6,888 bases of DNA from Candidatus Woesearchaeota archaeon. GTDB lineage: Archaea > Nanobdellota > Nanobdellia > Woesearchaeales > GW2011-AR15. This document shows positions 1 to 5,259 of this stretch, piece by piece. The notes under the pieces were generated by a model. That model searched no databases. It had not been told where the DNA came from and saw only the letters and a program-made list of their open reading frames with translations. The stretch lies in the NCBI GenBank assembly GCA_023701075.1, contig JAMPXQ010000076.1, forward strand, positions 1 through 6,888. Direction: 5' to 3'. The position numbers and the translations under genes are program-made. Each line of letters opens with the position of its first letter. Position 1 is the stretch's first letter.

Positions 1-2
1 AT

Positions 3-812
3 GAAGCTTCACTTGATGAAGTTACATACGTGAAGAACCCTCAGCTGATAACGCACGGAGGAAGAAAAGAAGGCCTAAAGATATTGAGTTCACTTGGAAG
101 ATTCGCGGGATATTCTGAAGACAGGAACTATCCTTCCAGAGAACTGACTACAAAACTAAGCCCGCATAATAAGTTTGGGACACTTTCTATCAGGGAGACA
201 TACTATGAAATCACTAGGCAGCTTGGAGAATTCTCTGTGCTCCTAAATGAGCTCTACTGGAGGGATTTTTTTACACATATAGGGTATTTTTTCCCGCATG
301 TCTTTGGCCACGCTTTCAAAAATAAGTATGACAATATAAAATGGAAAGATGATGAACTGAAGTTCAAAGCCTGGTGCGAAGGGAAAACCGGCTTTCCTAT
401 AGTGGACGCAGGCATGAGAGAACTCAATTCAACTGGATTCATGCATAATAGGGTGAGGATGATCACTGCTTCATTCCTCATAAAGGACCTTCACATAGAC
501 TGGAGGAAAGGAGAGAAATATTTTGCAACAAAACTGATTGATTATGACCCTTGTGTCAACAACGGAAACTGGCAATGGGCAGCCTCTACAGGATGCGATG
601 CTCAGCCCTATTTTAGGATCTTCAACCCATGGTTGCAGCAGGAAAGGTATGATTATGAATGCAGATACATCAAGAGATGGCTTCCTGAACTAAAAGACAT
701 CGGATATAAATCTATCCACAATATCAAAAATGAACCTGTCAAAGGATATGTTTCACCTATCATAAGACATGATATCGAGAAAGATATAGCCCTTGAGATG
801 TATAAAATTTAG
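3..812 (+). CDS. phr: Class I CPD photolyase, C-terminal part (5' end outside window)
   Basis: Light-driven, FAD-dependent repair of cyclobutane pyrimidine dimers in DNA. The frame is open to the left edge, so the GTG at 30 is an internal Val and the N-terminal antenna domain lies outside the window; 269 residues are visible, against roughly 450-480 for the family. What remains is the FAD/DNA-binding helical domain: LSPHNKFGTLSIRE (around 53-66), ELYWRDF (83-89, matching E. coli Glu274/Trp277 at the lesion pocket), TGFPIVDAGMREL, HNRVRM, and NNGNWQW. The electron-transfer Trp triad is complete (Trp114, Trp167, Trp190 = E. coli W306, W359, W382). The Asn facing flavin N5 (Asn186 = N378) is kept, which favours a photolyase over a cryptochrome. 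E. coli W338 is Phe here. It ends 11 bases from the convergent DUF1295 gene. Confidence 0.95.
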   Translation, partial: EASLDEVTYVKNPQLITHGGRKEGLKILSSLGRFAGYSEDRNYPSRELTTKLSPHNKFGTLSIRETYYEITRQLGEFSVLLNELYWRDFFTHIGYFFPHVFGHAFKNKYDNIKWKDDELKFKAWCEGKTGFPIVDAGMRELNSTGFMHNRVRMITASFLIKDLHIDWRKGEKYFATKLIDYDPCVNNGNWQWAASTGCDAQPYFRIFNPWLQQERYDYECRYIKRWLPELKDIGYKSIHNIKNEPVKGYVSPIIRHDIEKDIALEMYKI

Positions 813-823
813 ACGCCATTTTA

Positions 824-1570
824 TCATTTAAATTTCGGCCAAGGGACCAATAAAGAAGTCTGTTTTTCGTATCTCTCGTATTCTTTCCCATATTTCTCTT
901 TGTATCCTTTTCTTAGCTGCGGAATGCCTGTCACGAACAGCAAAAGGACTGCTATAAAGATCGGGCTGATCACTGAGAGGAATCCAAATCCTGACAGATA
1001 GGGGACTGAATAGAGATATATGCCCAGCCATACCAACATCTCTCCGAAGTAATTTGGGAACTGCGAATATCTGAACAAGCCTTCTTTCATGAACCTGTCC
1101 TTATTCTTCTGCTTGAAGATGAATTTCTGCATGTCTGCAATGCTCTCTATCGTGAACCCTTTCATCCAGACAACAATCCCGAGCAGGCTCCATATGCTGA
1201 ATTTAGATGGGTTTCCAAACACAATGATTGATGGGAGCAATATGATGAAGATCGAGACTGCCTGAAGCAGCCAGAACCTGGCAAATGAGAAAAAATCTTC
1301 TCTTATGCCATCAAACCTCTTGTCTTTCCCCATATGCAGAATCCTGACGAAAAGATAGGATGACAGACGCACTCCCCAGAACAGCATCATTATCAATAGG
1401 AACATGGTCTTGAAATCAGGATTATTGATAAACAAGGCCCATGCGACAATGACAAAAGTCAATCCATATGACAAGTCTGTCACTTTATCTGTCTTAAATG
1501 ATGCCGCCAATATAAAAAACAATATCTGGATCCCGATTATCAGCAGAAATGAGTATAGAAAAATATCCAT
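824..1570 (-). CDS. DUF1295 family membrane protein (steroid 5-alpha-reductase / ICMT-like)
   Basis: An integral membrane protein of 248 residues, close to family length. The DUF1295 pattern is clear: FKTDKVTDLSYGLTF near 25-39, FWGVRLSSYLFVRI near 64-77, GKDKRFDGIREDF near 81-93, IESIADMQKFIFK near 141-153, FPNYFGE near 171-177, and the C-terminal GIPQLRKGYKEKYGKEYERY. Several hydrophobic segments separate these motifs. Relatives are NADPH-dependent reductases or SAM-dependent methyltransferases acting on lipid-like substrates; which reaction applies here cannot be told. The usual 'SRHPNYFGE' reads SQFPNYFGE, so a His often linked to cofactor binding is Phe. I chose ATG 1570 over TTG 1579 because the stop codon of the small upstream gene lies one base before it (TAAGATG) and there is no clear Shine-Dalgarno motif, which suggests translational coupling. 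Confidence 0.88.
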   Translation of the reverse strand: MDIFLYSFLLIIGIQILFFILAASFKTDKVTDLSYGLTFVIVAWALFINNPDFKTMFLLIMMLFWGVRLSSYLFVRILHMGKDKRFDGIREDFFSFARFWLLQAVSIFIILLPSIIVFGNPSKFSIWSLLGIVVWMKGFTIESIADMQKFIFKQKNKDRFMKEGLFRYSQFPNYFGEMLVWLGIYLYSVPYLSGFGFLSVISPIFIAVLLLFVTGIPQLRKGYKEKYGKEYERYEKQTSLLVPWPKFK

Positions 1571-1571
1571 C

Positions 1572-1703
1572 TTAATCAATCGAGTTGCATCTGTCCTTAT
1601 CCTGGCATTTCCTGCACTCCACTGTCAGGATGTCTTGGGCGCTGATCTTTAGGTCATTCTTCTTCACATATCTATACAGGCTCTTCACGTGATCGCATAC
1701 CAT
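1572..1703 (-). CDS. Small Cys-rich protein, 43 residues, candidate metal-binding
   Basis: A short gene read directly from the minus strand, starting MVCDHVKSLYRYVKKND and ending in a Cys cluster, VECRKCQDKDRCNSID. Possible ligands are Cys3, His5, Cys30, Cys33 and Cys39, enough for one zinc or iron-sulfur site; metal binding is inference. An in-frame stop at 1743-1745 with no ATG/GTG/TTG in between shows it is not the tail of a longer gene. Support for it being real: a TATA-like element sits about 27 bases before the ATG, fitting a leaderless transcript, and its TAA ends one base before the DUF1295 start. The 3' end overlaps only the unlikely TTG extension of that gene. I do not recognise the family. 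Confidence 0.6.
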   Translation of the reverse strand: MVCDHVKSLYRYVKKNDLKISAQDILTVECRKCQDKDRCNSID

Positions 1704-1726
1704 GATATTACATATTGACTTCCATG

Positions 1727-1735
1727 TATAAAAAA
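1727..1735 (-). promoter_or_regulatory. TATA-like element for the small Cys protein / DUF1295 pair
   Basis: The minus strand reads TTTTTTATA. Its centre is about 27 bases before the ATG at 1703, the normal archaeal TATA-to-start-site distance, so transcription would begin at or next to the start codon. There is no Shine-Dalgarno motif before that ATG, which agrees with a leaderless message. The match to the box-A consensus is only moderate. Confidence 0.45.
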
Positions 1736-1741
1736 TTATGG

Positions 1742-1801
1742 TTTAAATAGGATATAACTAGGATTATAAGAGGTAAACTATAGCAGACAATCCTATTAAA
1801 A
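1742..1801. repeat. Imperfect 12-base inverted repeat in the intergenic gap
   Basis: The arms TTTAAATAGGAT (1742-1753) and ATCCTATTAAAA (1790-1801) are complementary at 11 of 12 positions, with 8 contiguous inner pairs and a 36-base loop. The structure lies between the end of the envelope operon and the promoter of the small Cys gene, and its right arm runs into the A9/T9 tract. It could help 3'-end formation or processing, or be chance in AT-rich DNA. Confidence 0.35.
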
Positions 1802-1806
1802 AAAAA
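1798..1806 (-). terminator. Oligo-T terminator of the envelope operon
   Basis: Nine consecutive A on the plus strand give T9 on the minus strand, 17 bases after the TGA of the long TPR membrane protein. Archaeal RNA polymerase terminates on such T tracts without needing a hairpin. The next minus-strand gene has its own TATA-like element just downstream, so a stop here makes sense. Confidence 0.6.
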
Positions 1807-1822
1807 CAGTTATCAACATCCA

Positions 1823-4207
1823 TCAAACATTATTCAACTTATCATAGTATTCCTTTGTGTGAAGATAACCTGGATCCAAAGAGATTATCTTTTCATAGAT
1901 CTTCTTTGATTCAATCAGGTTCTTCTTCTGGTTATAGATGCTTGCCAGATAATATAATGCAGGCTTGTAATTCTCATCCCTCTTCAGTATCTCTTTATAG
2001 AGCGCTTCTGTTTCTTCCAGCCTGCTCTCCTTATGCAGCTTTGCCGCTCTCCTGAACATGGATTCAAGCGTCTCAAATTCTGCGGGCTGTTTCTCTACTG
2101 CCGCAGCTTCTTTCTGTCCTGCTAAGATATGTTCTTTTTTAGTGTCTTTATCATTTTCTTTCTCGCTAGTGTTTCCGGCATCTTTTCTATCTTCTTTTTC
2201 CTGTTTCTTCACTTCCTCTTTTTTCTCTCCGTTTTCCTGCTTTTCTTCTTTCTCTGATTTCTCTACCTTTTCTTCTCTCTCTTGCTTTTTTCTCATTTGT
2301 TTTTCTTTTGAATCAGTTGATGATTCCGACTCATGGGATTCTCCTGGCCCATCTTTCTCTTTTGTCTCTGATTTTTTTGAATCTGCCTCTCCAAGTTTTT
2401 TTATCATCTCTGCATCTACTGCCTCTTCATCCTTGAGCTCCTTGAAATGCGTCAATATGTCCCTATTTATAGTCTCAATCATCTTGAGATCCTGATACAG
2501 TTTTACTAAATATGGGTCTTGCTCCAGCTTCTCTTTATCACTATCAAGCTGGCTGATGCTGTCTGCCAAAGAATTCTGTATCTCAAATGGAGTCTCATCT
2601 GCTGCACCTGAAAGCTCTTCAAGCAGGTATTTTATGTCTTTTAGCTTGATTGCCAAAGTCTTATCCATCTTTGAATAGTCCAAATCCACCAATGCACCAT
2701 ACGCATTCTTCTCCTCTTTTTTTATCTCTTTTTTTTCTATCTCTATGAGCCTCCTTATCTGGTCTTCATGCTTCACTATGAGGGAATGCAGCCTCTTCTT
2801 CTTCCTTTTTTCGTCATATACATAATACTTGATCATCATTGCGACAAATAATGGGAAGACTATGAGCAGCATGAGGAATATCCATATCGCTATCTCACAG
2901 AAATAATATAGATATAATGCAACTGATATCTCTATAAGGATGACCAGGATTATGAATACATCCAGGTTGCGGTTCAGGTTGTAGAGCCGTATCATCTGAT
3001 CAACCTTATCCAACTTATGGAACTTGCTGCTGCCCCTCACTCTTGCGACATATAATTTCCCTATGAAGAAGATGACCAGTGTCAGAAGCGAGGATAATAA
3101 GACAAACAGCCATGGGAAATCTCCGCATCCTTCTGAGATGAATGTAACTATAGTAGAAGGTTTCTCAAGTGTGGGCTTTATGCATGAAGGACAAGAGCCG
3201 CCGCAGTCTATATCTGTCTCATCCTGGTTCTTGAATCCGTCTGTACATGTAGGTTCCTTGCATACATTATCCAGTGGATCGCAGAAACCAGACTCGCAAT
3301 CAAGATCCACCAGGCATCCTTTATCCAGCTTGCACGGCTTACAGACTCCACCGCAATCCACATCTGTCTCATCCTGGTTCTTCAATACATCAAAACAAGT
3401 TCCTTTGTAATCACAGCTCTGGTTCAGCTTTGGCTTAACATATTCTGTAGTGCAATTCATCCTATCTGAACAATCCCGATACTGTATCTCCTGCACTGGA
3501 CAAGGATCCGGACTCCATTCAGTACAGACCCAGTCTTCTGAACAGATGTCCATCTGAGTATCTATCTGTCCTGTCCCGCCAGGCAGATTAGCGTATCCTC
3601 CTGATCCACCTCCGCCTCCGCCACCTCCTCCGCCTCCGCCTCCGCCGCCCCCGCCGCCGCTAGCTCCACCGGCACCACCGCCTGTACCTGAACCTGTGCC
3701 ATTCCCTCCTCCGGTATTATTCGTGCCAGTCCCTCCACCACCGCCTCCAGTATTATTTGTCTGGTTCCTAGGACACAGACCGCAATCCTCTGCACAGACA
3801 ACGCAGTTCTCTGTCATCTCGCACCAGCCATTGCTGCAAGCCGGAATAGGCGTTATGTTCACATTATGATATTCTCCGTAATACCATACAGGATCCCCTG
3901 AGACTACCTGAGCCAATTCTCCATCGATATAGAACAGGATATTCTGGCCATGGACTGCCCCTTCATCTGCTGCAGTATAATTATCATCTCCAAGACACGT
4001 AAGCGTGCCATAATAACCTGCATTCGCTACACTGAAAACACCGCAGGACTCGTTATTCACCCTCACCTGCACCTGCGTGCCTATATGGAGAGGAGTCTTA
4101 TTCACATCATAGATGGTGACTGTTCCATAGAACTCTGTAGGTATTGGAGGTATTGCTAACGCTGCCATGATCAATACCAATCCCATCAGCAGCATTGCGT
4201 ATCTCAT
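1823..4207 (-). CDS. Exported multidomain membrane protein: Cys-rich Gly-linked ectodomain, 3 TM helices, cytoplasmic TPR tail
   Basis: A protein of 794 residues, not assigned to a named family. In order: signal peptide (1 to about 19); a beta-rich domain (22-119) of the 'fyGtVtI...GtqVqVrv...cG...Y' type seen in archaeal surface proteins; a CSNGWCEMTENCVVCAEDCG motif (124-143); a Gly/Asn/Thr linker (148-204) with 18 Gly in a row; a TSP1-like CSEDWVCTEWS module (222-265); two NQDETDxDCGG modules (271-292 and 321-342); helices at about 364-388, 415-437 and 439-463; a charged, coiled-coil-like segment (465-607); a Lys/Glu-rich segment (608-692); and about two TPRs plus the start of a third (715-794). 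Basic residues after helices 1 and 3 put the Cys part outside and the TPR part inside. I chose ATG 4207 over TTG 4246 because it makes an ATGA overlap with the upstream stop and places the signal peptide at the N-terminus. No Shine-Dalgarno motif precedes it, so translation is probably coupled. Scaffolding or sensing at the envelope is inference. Confidence 0.85.
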   Translation of the reverse strand: MRYAMLLMGLVLIMAALAIPPIPTEFYGTVTIYDVNKTPLHIGTQVQVRVNNESCGVFSVANAGYYGTLTCLGDDNYTAADEGAVHGQNILFYIDGELAQVVSGDPVWYYGEYHNVNITPIPACSNGWCEMTENCVVCAEDCGLCPRNQTNNTGGGGGGTGTNNTGGGNGTGSGTGGGAGGASGGGGGGGGGGGGGGGGGGSGGYANLPGGTGQIDTQMDICSEDWVCTEWSPDPCPVQEIQYRDCSDRMNCTTEYVKPKLNQSCDYKGTCFDVLKNQDETDVDCGGVCKPCKLDKGCLVDLDCESGFCDPLDNVCKEPTCTDGFKNQDETDIDCGGSCPSCIKPTLEKPSTIVTFISEGCGDFPWLFVLLSSLLTLVIFFIGKLYVARVRGSSKFHKLDKVDQMIRLYNLNRNLDVFIILVILIEISVALYLYYFCEIAIWIFLMLLIVFPLFVAMMIKYYVYDEKRKKKRLHSLIVKHEDQIRRLIEIEKKEIKKEEKNAYGALVDLDYSKMDKTLAIKLKDIKYLLEELSGAADETPFEIQNSLADSISQLDSDKEKLEQDPYLVKLYQDLKMIETINRDILTHFKELKDEEAVDAEMIKKLGEADSKKSETKEKDGPGESHESESSTDSKEKQMRKKQEREEKVEKSEKEEKQENGEKKEEVKKQEKEDRKDAGNTSEKENDKDTKKEHILAGQKEAAAVEKQPAEFETLESMFRRAAKLHKESRLEETEALYKEILKRDENYKPALYYLASIYNQKKNLIESKKIYEKIISLDPGYLHTKEYYDKLNNV
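1826..2065 (-). other. C-terminal TPR region of the membrane protein
   Basis: Residues 715-794 contain two 34-residue helix-turn-helix repeats (about 715-747 and 748-781) and the start of a third. Each has the TPR spacing of small and aromatic residues, for example AxxLHKESRLEETEALYKEI and ALYYLASIYNQKKNLIESKK, and the second ends in the typical LDPGY. TPRs bind protein partners, and here the domain is predicted to face the cytoplasm. Confidence 0.75.
2132..2386 (-). other. Lys/Glu-rich low-complexity segment of the membrane protein
   Basis: Residues 608-692 are almost entirely Lys, Glu, Gln, Ser and Asp, with few hydrophobics. This is probably a flexible, highly charged spacer between the membrane-proximal coiled-coil-like part and the TPRs. 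The same bias produces a Ser/Phe-rich open frame on the plus strand at 2058-2495, which is not a gene. Confidence 0.7.
3182..3247 (-). repeat. NQDETDIDCGG Cys module, copy 2
   Basis: Residues 321-342 of the membrane protein, with Cys at 321, 335, 339 and 342. This is the second copy of a Cys module (C-x13-C-x3-C-x2-C) also found at 3332-3397. The bases coding for the KNQDETD core are nearly identical in the two copies, so one arose by duplication of the other or they are kept alike by conversion. The Cys residues likely form disulfides outside the cell. Confidence 0.8.
3332..3397 (-). repeat. NQDETDVDCGG Cys module, copy 1
   Basis: Residues 271-292 of the membrane protein, with the same C-x13-C-x3-C-x2-C spacing as the copy at 3182-3247. 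The copies are 150 bases apart, and the segment between them (residues 293-320) carries five further Cys. Such modules occur, often repeated, in secreted proteins of DPANN archaea. Confidence 0.8.
3605..3658 (-). repeat. Poly-glycine tract, GGA/GGC microsatellite
   Basis: Eighteen consecutive Gly codons (residues 184-201), partly as a GGAGGC hexamer repeat mixed with GGT and GGG, inside a wider Gly/Asn/Thr/Ser linker (148-204). It is a sharp GC-rich patch in an AT-rich gene. Length changes in units of three keep the frame, so slippage would alter linker length without breaking the protein. Confidence 0.85.
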
Positions 4208-4857
4208 TGTATCGTGAATGTCGTCTCGTTTAGCATATATATCCAATATCCGAATCCATATGGCGACCTGTTAAGGTCCTGATCGCTTGGGAGCGATGTG
4301 TTCCAGGTCCATTCTTTCCAGTCTGAATCAGATGCATTGTATAAGTAGATATAATCAAGGCCTGGAATCAGTGTCTCAAAAGTGTTATATGTATCGCTTA
4401 TTGTCTGGTTTGGAAGACCTATCAGATTCCAGCCTCTCTTAAGCGTAATGAATGTAGGCTTTGCAAGCGTGCTATTCTTGAAGAACACTGTCTCATTTTG
4501 AACCTGCACCCAGTATCCCTTTGCACGCGAGATGCTTGTGAGATCATGGACCACATAACTTGGAAGTGATGGGTTATAGCTCTTCCATGGATCTGATGAA
4601 TCGCTTGAATCATAGGTACGGATGGAGCCATAGGTTATATTTAGGAAATCCATCTCCTGACTGCCCGGGATGCATGCGAAAGATACCAGGTTCCAGCCTT
4701 GGAAAAAGGTCATGTTGCAGTTCGATCCCTGTGTGGTTAGGATGACTACTCTTGTAGAGAGAACAGGAAGCCCTGTTATCTTTGGATCAATGTACATGAA
4801 CAAGGCTACTGCTGCTATCATCAGCAAGGATATTGCCAATAGATGGGCTGTTTTCAT
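4204..4857 (-). CDS. Exported two-repeat GWNL/GYW surface protein
   Basis: A protein of 217 residues with an N-terminal hydrophobic stretch (about 5-22) that is either a signal peptide or an uncleaved anchor, so the rest lies outside the membrane. The body is two copies of one domain: FFQGWNLVSF...KGYWVQVQNETVFF (51 to about 126) and LKRGWNLIGLP...FGYWIYMLNETTFTI (139-216). Each starts with a GWNL strand and ends with GYW/NET, with a Trp- and Asp-rich middle. Nine N-x-S/T sequons (Asn 48, 73, 121, 128, 150, 174, 186, 196, 210) suggest heavy glycosylation. The ATG overlaps the TGA of the winged-helix gene as ATGA and is preceded by AGGAGG. Its own TGA overlaps the ATG of the TPR membrane protein, so the two are probably made together and may be partners. 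The function is unknown; similar GWNL domains occur in archaeal and bacterial secreted proteins. Confidence 0.85.
   Translation of the reverse strand: MKTAHLLAISLLMIAAVALFMYIDPKITGLPVLSTRVVILTTQGSNCNMTFFQGWNLVSFACIPGSQEMDFLNITYGSIRTYDSSDSSDPWKSYNPSLPSYVVHDLTSISRAKGYWVQVQNETVFFKNSTLAKPTFITLKRGWNLIGLPNQTISDTYNTFETLIPGLDYIYLYNASDSDWKEWTWNTSLPSDQDLNRSPYGFGYWIYMLNETTFTIQ
4210..4707 (-). repeat. Tandem GWNL/GYW domain duplication
   Basis: Two protein repeats within the exported protein, about 4707-4480 and 4443-4210. They align with an offset of 88-89 residues through GWNL (54-57 and 142-145), a Tyr/Asp/Ser 'YDSSDSSDPWKSYNPSLPS' versus 'YNASDSDWKEWTWNTSLPS' block, GYW (114-116 and 203-205) and NET (121-123 and 210-212). 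The DNA has diverged, so the duplication is old. Confidence 0.8.
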
Positions 4858-5102
4858 AGCAGCCTCCTGAGCTGTTTTGTTGCGCTGTTCTCTGCCAGGC
4901 TGTATAATTTGAGCTTTGATATCTTTGTTATAGATATGTATCCGTTAGAATGAAGCGTTTTCATGATGCGAAATGTTGTCGCCAGCGGCACACCTGAATC
5001 TTCTGAGACCTTATTCAGATGATATAATTGACCAGGGCTTTTTAGGAACAGCGAGATCACTCTGTAAAGCTTTTCATCCAGAAGCCCATCAAGGATGCCC
5101 AT
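4854..5102 (-). CDS. Small winged-helix transcriptional regulator
   Basis: An 82-residue basic protein with one winged helix-turn-helix domain and nothing else. Helix 1 is around LDEKLYRVISLFL (8-20), the HTH spans about 27-51 (HLNKVSEDSGVPLATTFRIMKTL), and the beta wing is YISITKISKLKLYSLA (55-70). The layout is that of archaeal MarR/ArsR-like regulators in which most of the protein is the DNA-binding domain; no metal or ligand site is visible. It is the first gene of the operon, starting at ATG 5102 under a TATA box that allows almost no leader. Its TGA overlaps the next ATG. Location and size suggest it controls its own operon, perhaps through the repeats at 5137-5171; that is inference. 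Confidence 0.85.
   Translation of the reverse strand: MGILDGLLDEKLYRVISLFLKSPGQLYHLNKVSEDSGVPLATTFRIMKTLHSNGYISITKISKLKLYSLAENSATKQLRRLL
4863..4868 (-). promoter_or_regulatory. Shine-Dalgarno AGGAGG of the GWNL protein
   Basis: AGGAGG on the minus strand, 5 bases before ATG 4857 and inside the end of the winged-helix gene. It matches the anti-Shine-Dalgarno sequence of archaeal 16S rRNA and fixes the start of the exported protein. First-in-operon genes here lack such a site. Confidence 0.75.
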
Positions 5103-5125
5103 CTAATCTTATAGTTTCTCCTGAT

Positions 5126-5133
5126 TATATAAA
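5126..5133 (-). promoter_or_regulatory. TATA box of the regulator-envelope operon
   Basis: A perfect archaeal box A, TTTATATA on the minus strand, centred about 27 bases before ATG 5102, which predicts a leaderless or near-leaderless transcript. A GGAG at 5118-5121 lies 15 bases from the ATG, too far for normal Shine-Dalgarno use and upstream of the predicted transcript start. Confidence 0.7.
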
Positions 5134-5136
5134 TAT

Positions 5137-5171
5137 TTTCATTTTTGGAAAGAATATTCCATTTTTGAAAT
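5137..5171. promoter_or_regulatory. Candidate operator: two 20-base-phased repeats beside the TATA box
   Basis: CATTTTTGGAAA at 5140-5151 is repeated as CATTTTTGAAAT at 5160-5171, exactly 20 bases apart, about two helical turns. Each copy also forms a small imperfect dyad (TTTC-N7-GAAA and TTCC-N6-GAAA), and between them lies the palindrome GAATATTC (5152-5159). The block starts four bases upstream of the operon TATA box, where TFB would bind. Binding by the operon's winged-helix protein is inference. Confidence 0.4.
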
Positions 5172-5228
5172 TAAACTCATGATGGAACCATTCATAATAC
5201 AATAAGATGACCAGCACATCATATCAGA

Positions 5229-5236
5229 TTTATAAA
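5229..5236 (+). promoter_or_regulatory. TATA box of the GNAT-like gene
   Basis: TTTATAAA centred about 27 bases before ATG 5260 on the plus strand, with no Shine-Dalgarno motif in between. This fits a leaderless transcript. The promoter is divergent from that of the envelope operon, with about 95 bases between the two TATA boxes. Confidence 0.6.
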
Positions 5237-5259
5237 TAAATCAATCATCCTATGCCAAG

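Noticed and set aside
1571..1579. Extension of the DUF1295 protein to TTG 1579
   Set aside because: It would overlap the stop of the small Cys gene; ATG 1570 follows that stop by one base and needs no rare start.
1704..1822. Possible tRNA or structured small RNA in the intergenic gap
   Set aside because: No cloverleaf, T-loop or C/D box pattern can be made; only the long-loop inverted repeat and the T9 tract stand out.
2058..2495. 145-residue Ser/Phe-rich open frame on the plus strand
   Set aside because: It is the antisense of the Lys/Glu-rich segment of the membrane protein: CTT/TTC/TCT codons opposite AAG/GAA/AGA. No promoter, no domain, only biased composition.
3024..3410. 128-residue plus-strand open frame opposite the Cys modules
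   Set aside because: Antisense shadow; its repeated PPQSTSVSSWF pieces are just the reverse of the duplicated NQDETD modules.
3562..3801. 79-residue Ala/Glu/Val-rich minus-strand frame over the glycine linker
   Set aside because: A shifted frame of the GGA/GGC repeat within the real coding sequence; the composition is an artefact of the repeat.
4208..4246. N-terminal extension of the TPR membrane protein to TTG 4246
   Set aside because: It would put 13 charged residues before the signal peptide and overlap the upstream gene by 43 bases; ATG 4207 gives the ATGA junction also seen at the operon's other boundary.
5118..5121. GGAG as a Shine-Dalgarno site for the winged-helix gene
   Set aside because: It is 15 bases from the ATG and upstream of the transcript start predicted from the TATA box, so it would probably not be in the mRNA.
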